The position numbers and the translations under genes are program-made. 64,000 bases of DNA from Erwinia rhapontici (GTDB taxonomy: Bacteria > Pseudomonadota > Gammaproteobacteria > Enterobacterales > Enterobacteriaceae), in assembly GCF_012271765.1 (NCBI RefSeq), contig NZ_VRKO01000010.1:318884-382883 (forward strand). Direction: 5' to 3'. The notes below the pieces were generated by a model. It had not been told where the DNA came from, did no database searches, and saw only the letters and a program-made list of their open reading frames with translations. Of this stretch, positions 62,194 to 64,000 are shown one piece after another. Every line of letters begins with the position of its first letter. The stretch's first letter is position 1.

Positions 62194-62751
62194 TCAGAAT
62201 GTGGCCGGGGTATGTGCGCTGATAATGCGGCAGGGCCGCGTGGACGAATTGGTAAAGCTGTGCGGTTTGCCGGTATCAATCACATAGCTCTGCCCGGCGT
62301 GAAGTGCGAAATGCTGGCCGCTGATCGTCAGAATGATTTCGCCTTCCAGCAGCGTGCCGGTCTCTTCCCCCTGATGGCGGATTTTTTCGCCGGTGGTGGC
62401 GCCGGGTTCGTAGGTTTCCAGCAGCATCGCCAGCGTGCGCTGAGGATTGCCATTGTGGATCAGACGCAGCGATACGCCCTGACTGCCGATATCGATCAGC
62501 TCATGGGCATCGATCACCACCTTTGGCGGTTCATCCTGCACTTTTTCGGCAAAAAACTCGGACAGCGACAGGCCGTATACCTTGAGAAGTTTTTGCAGCG
62601 TGCTGACGGCCGGACTAACTTTGTCCTGTTCAATTGTACTGATGGCGCTGTGCGTCAGGCCGGAAAGCTCCGCTACGCGACGTTGTGACAATCCCATCTG
62701 TTGCCGGATTTCGGATAGGCGCCGTCCCGGTGCCAGCGTGGTTTCACTCAT
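62194..62751 (-). CDS. puuR: Transcriptional repressor PuuR of the putrescine pathway
   Basis: Repressor of the puu genes, released by putrescine. The 185-residue product has an N-terminal Xre-type helix-turn-helix (about 10-65; RQQMGLSQRRVAELSGLTHS) and a C-terminal cupin domain (about 105-180; GEETGTLLEGEIILTISG). Its start overlaps the puuD stop by four bases (ATGA), so it is co-expressed with the enzyme it represses, giving autoregulation. Candidate operators lie between puuD and puuA. Confidence 0.95.
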   Translation of the reverse strand: MSETTLAPGRRLSEIRQQMGLSQRRVAELSGLTHSAISTIEQDKVSPAVSTLQKLLKVYGLSLSEFFAEKVQDEPPKVVIDAHELIDIGSQGVSLRLIHNGNPQRTLAMLLETYEPGATTGEKIRHQGEETGTLLEGEIILTISGQHFALHAGQSYVIDTGKPHSFTNSSTRPCRIISAHTPATF

Positions 62752-63512
62752 TGCTGCGCGTCCTTTTTTGATGCCGCGCAGGCGGCGAGAAAGCCTTCAA
62801 ACAATTGACGTGACAGCGCCGAGCTGTCGCTGTGCCATTCCGGATGCCACTGCACCGCCAGCGCAAACGGGTGCTGGCGATGGCTGACAGCCTCGATTAG
62901 CCCGTCTCCGGCACGCGCCTCAATGCGCAAGGCATCACCCGGCGAACGGATACCCTGCTGGTGCAGGGAGTTAACCCAAAATTTTTCACAGTGATTCACC
63001 AGCGGTGCCAGCAAGCCTCCAGGTTCCACCCAGACTTCATGCGCCGGCGCATATTGCTGGTCCAGCGACAGTTCCTCGTCCTCACGATGCTCCTGAAGGC
63101 CCGCAACCTGATGTAACTGACGGTGCAGCGTACCGCCGGTGGCCACCACCAGCTCCTGTAAGCCGCGACAAATCGCCAGCAACGGCATCTGGTGGTCCAG
63201 CGCATAGCGGATCAGGGCAAAGGAGAGCGTATCGCGGCCGGGATCGGCCAGGGCTTCTTTGCCGCTCTCGCCGTAGTGGTGGGGTTCAATATTGCTGGGG
63301 CTGCCGGTCAGCAGAATGCCGTCCAGCACCGCCATAGCATTGTCTAACCGCTGAGGAGCGGACATTAGTCCGTGGGGCAGGGCAAGTGGGATACCGCCAG
63401 TCGATAAAATGGCATCAAGGTATTTGTTATGCACCATCTGCGTCGGGTGGCCGCCCATGTTGGTCTGGCACATCACCACGCCAATCAACGGCTTGTCAAA
63501 AATAATGCCCAT
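62748..63512 (-). CDS. puuD: Gamma-glutamyl-gamma-aminobutyrate hydrolase
   Basis: Class I glutamine-amidotransferase-like hydrolase releasing GABA from gamma-glutamyl-GABA in the Puu pathway. The 254-residue product has the nucleophile Cys in LLAICRGLQELVVA and the His/Glu in AVQWHPEWHSD. ATG 63512 is preceded by AGGAGGAATTG; a TTG at 63515 is less likely. It is the first gene of the leftward puu operon, divergent from puuA. Confidence 0.95.
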   Translation of the reverse strand: MGIIFDKPLIGVVMCQTNMGGHPTQMVHNKYLDAILSTGGIPLALPHGLMSAPQRLDNAMAVLDGILLTGSPSNIEPHHYGESGKEALADPGRDTLSFALIRYALDHQMPLLAICRGLQELVVATGGTLHRQLHQVAGLQEHREDEELSLDQQYAPAHEVWVEPGGLLAPLVNHCEKFWVNSLHQQGIRSPGDALRIEARAGDGLIEAVSHRQHPFALAVQWHPEWHSDSSALSRQLFEGFLAACAASKKDAQQ

Positions 63513-63528
63513 CAATTCCTCCTCACGC

Positions 63529-63543
63529 TGGTCAATATATCAA
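63529..63543 (-). promoter_or_regulatory. Weaker candidate PuuR operator
   Basis: TTGATATATTGACCA on the minus strand matches about 10 of 15 bases of the E. coli PuuR site and forms part of a near-palindrome GGTCAATATATCAACC. It sits just before the puuD ribosome site. Confidence 0.4.
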
Positions 63544-63570
63544 CCATTCGAGCCCGGAATGGCCGAAAAC

Positions 63571-63585
63571 TGTGCAATATATTTT
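63571..63585 (-). promoter_or_regulatory. Candidate PuuR operator
   Basis: AAAATATATTGCACA on the minus strand matches 13 of 15 bases of the published E. coli PuuR site AAAATATAATGAACA as I recall it. It lies in the shared puuD-puuA control region. Confidence 0.6.
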
Positions 63586-63651
63586 CAATCTAGCAATCAG
63601 GTGCTTAATATTCAAACGCAATAAGCGCAAATATAAAGCGCATAGTTACAT

Positions 63652-63680
63652 TTGCACACTTTTTGTGTTGGCGCTATGTT
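63652..63680 (+). promoter_or_regulatory. Possible puuA promoter
   Basis: TTGCAC (63652-63657) and TATGTT (63675-63680) are 17 bases apart, each four of six to consensus, 53 bases before the puuA ATG. Confidence 0.4.
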
Positions 63681-63733
63681 AAGAGGGTGGCTGTTATTTT
63701 GAGCAGTATTCAACAACCTGAAAAGGTGATGCG

Positions 63734-64000
63734 ATGACCAATATTGTCGAAGTTGAAGACTTCACGCGGCACAGTGAAGAAAAACGAACCAGCGCGTTCC
63801 AGAATGAAGTGAAAGCTTATCTGGAACGCCATCCTGAAACGCAGTATGCCGATATTCTTCTTAATGATTTAAATGGGGTGTTTCGCGGTAAACGTATCCC
63901 CATCGCCAGTCTGACAAAACTTGATAAGGGTTGCTACTTCCCGGCATCGGTCTTCGCCATGGATATTCTGGGCAATACCGTTGAAGAGGCTGGACTCGGC
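63734..64000 (+). CDS. puuA: Gamma-glutamylputrescine synthetase (partial, N-terminus only)
   Basis: Glutamine-synthetase-family ligase that starts the Puu pathway by joining glutamate to putrescine with ATP. Only 89 codons are in the window; the frame runs off the right edge. The segment NIVEVEDFTRHSEEKRTSAF and FRGKRIPIASLTKLDKG followed by YFPASVFAMDILGN match E. coli PuuA closely. AAAGGTG precedes the ATG. It is divergent from puuD with the shared regulatory region between. Confidence 0.95.
   Translation, partial: MTNIVEVEDFTRHSEEKRTSAFQNEVKAYLERHPETQYADILLNDLNGVFRGKRIPIASLTKLDKGCYFPASVFAMDILGNTVEEAGLG

Overview
The window is chromosomal DNA from an enterobacterium, most likely the Erwiniaceae (Erwinia or Pantoea type). 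Three things point there: gene order matches the E. coli mdt-yegD-yegE-udk-dcd-asmA-yegH-EPS-galF-O-antigen-gnd-wzz-his region; the exopolysaccharide (EPS) genes follow the amsGHIABC...FJKL plan of Erwinia amylovora; and ERIC- and REP-type enterobacterial repeats are present. I see no phage, insertion sequence, CRISPR array, tRNA or rRNA gene.

Layout. 1-6037 (minus): mdtABC, a tripartite RND efflux system, with mdtC cut by the left edge. 6290-20000: an aldo/keto reductase, yegD, an unrecognised membrane protein with ankyrin-like repeats, the diguanylate cyclase dgcE (yegE), a PAP2-type phosphatase, udk, dcd, a tandem ERIC repeat, asmA and yegH. 19698-20477: a 780-base control region with an RcsAB box, a tiny leader ORF and a JUMPstart/ops element. 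20478-36169: a twelve-gene EPS operon (initiating transferase, Wza/Wzb/Wzc export and length-control machinery, Wzy, glycosyltransferases, a phage-tailspike-like protein, a pyruvyl transferase and Wzx), ending in an intrinsic terminator. 36318-38274: galF and galE. 38275-38864: a second control region with its own ops element. 38865-49695: an O-antigen operon (rmlBDAC, wzx, wzy, an acetyltransferase, four glycosyltransferases), strongly AT-rich from the 3' part of rmlC onward. 49911-52473: gnd and wzz. 52515-59845 (minus): the complete histidine operon hisLGDCBHAFI with its leader peptide and attenuator. 59966-64000: yeeZ, then puuB-puuR-puuD divergent from puuA (cut by the right edge), the putrescine-catabolism genes with their likely PuuR operators.

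The EPS and O-antigen operons share a logic. galE and galF act on UDP-sugars, and rmlBDAC supplies dTDP-L-rhamnose. Each operon has its own flippase and polymerase. Each is preceded by an ops element, which predicts RfaH-dependent elongation; the EPS operon additionally has an upstream RcsAB box and an internal terminator after the tyrosine-kinase gene. The most distinctive gene is the amsF-like gene at 29996. Its product combines an export signal, a segment resembling the head-binding domain of phage P22 tailspike, and a beta-helix (pectate-lyase-like) domain, i.e. a tailspike that appears domesticated into an EPS operon.
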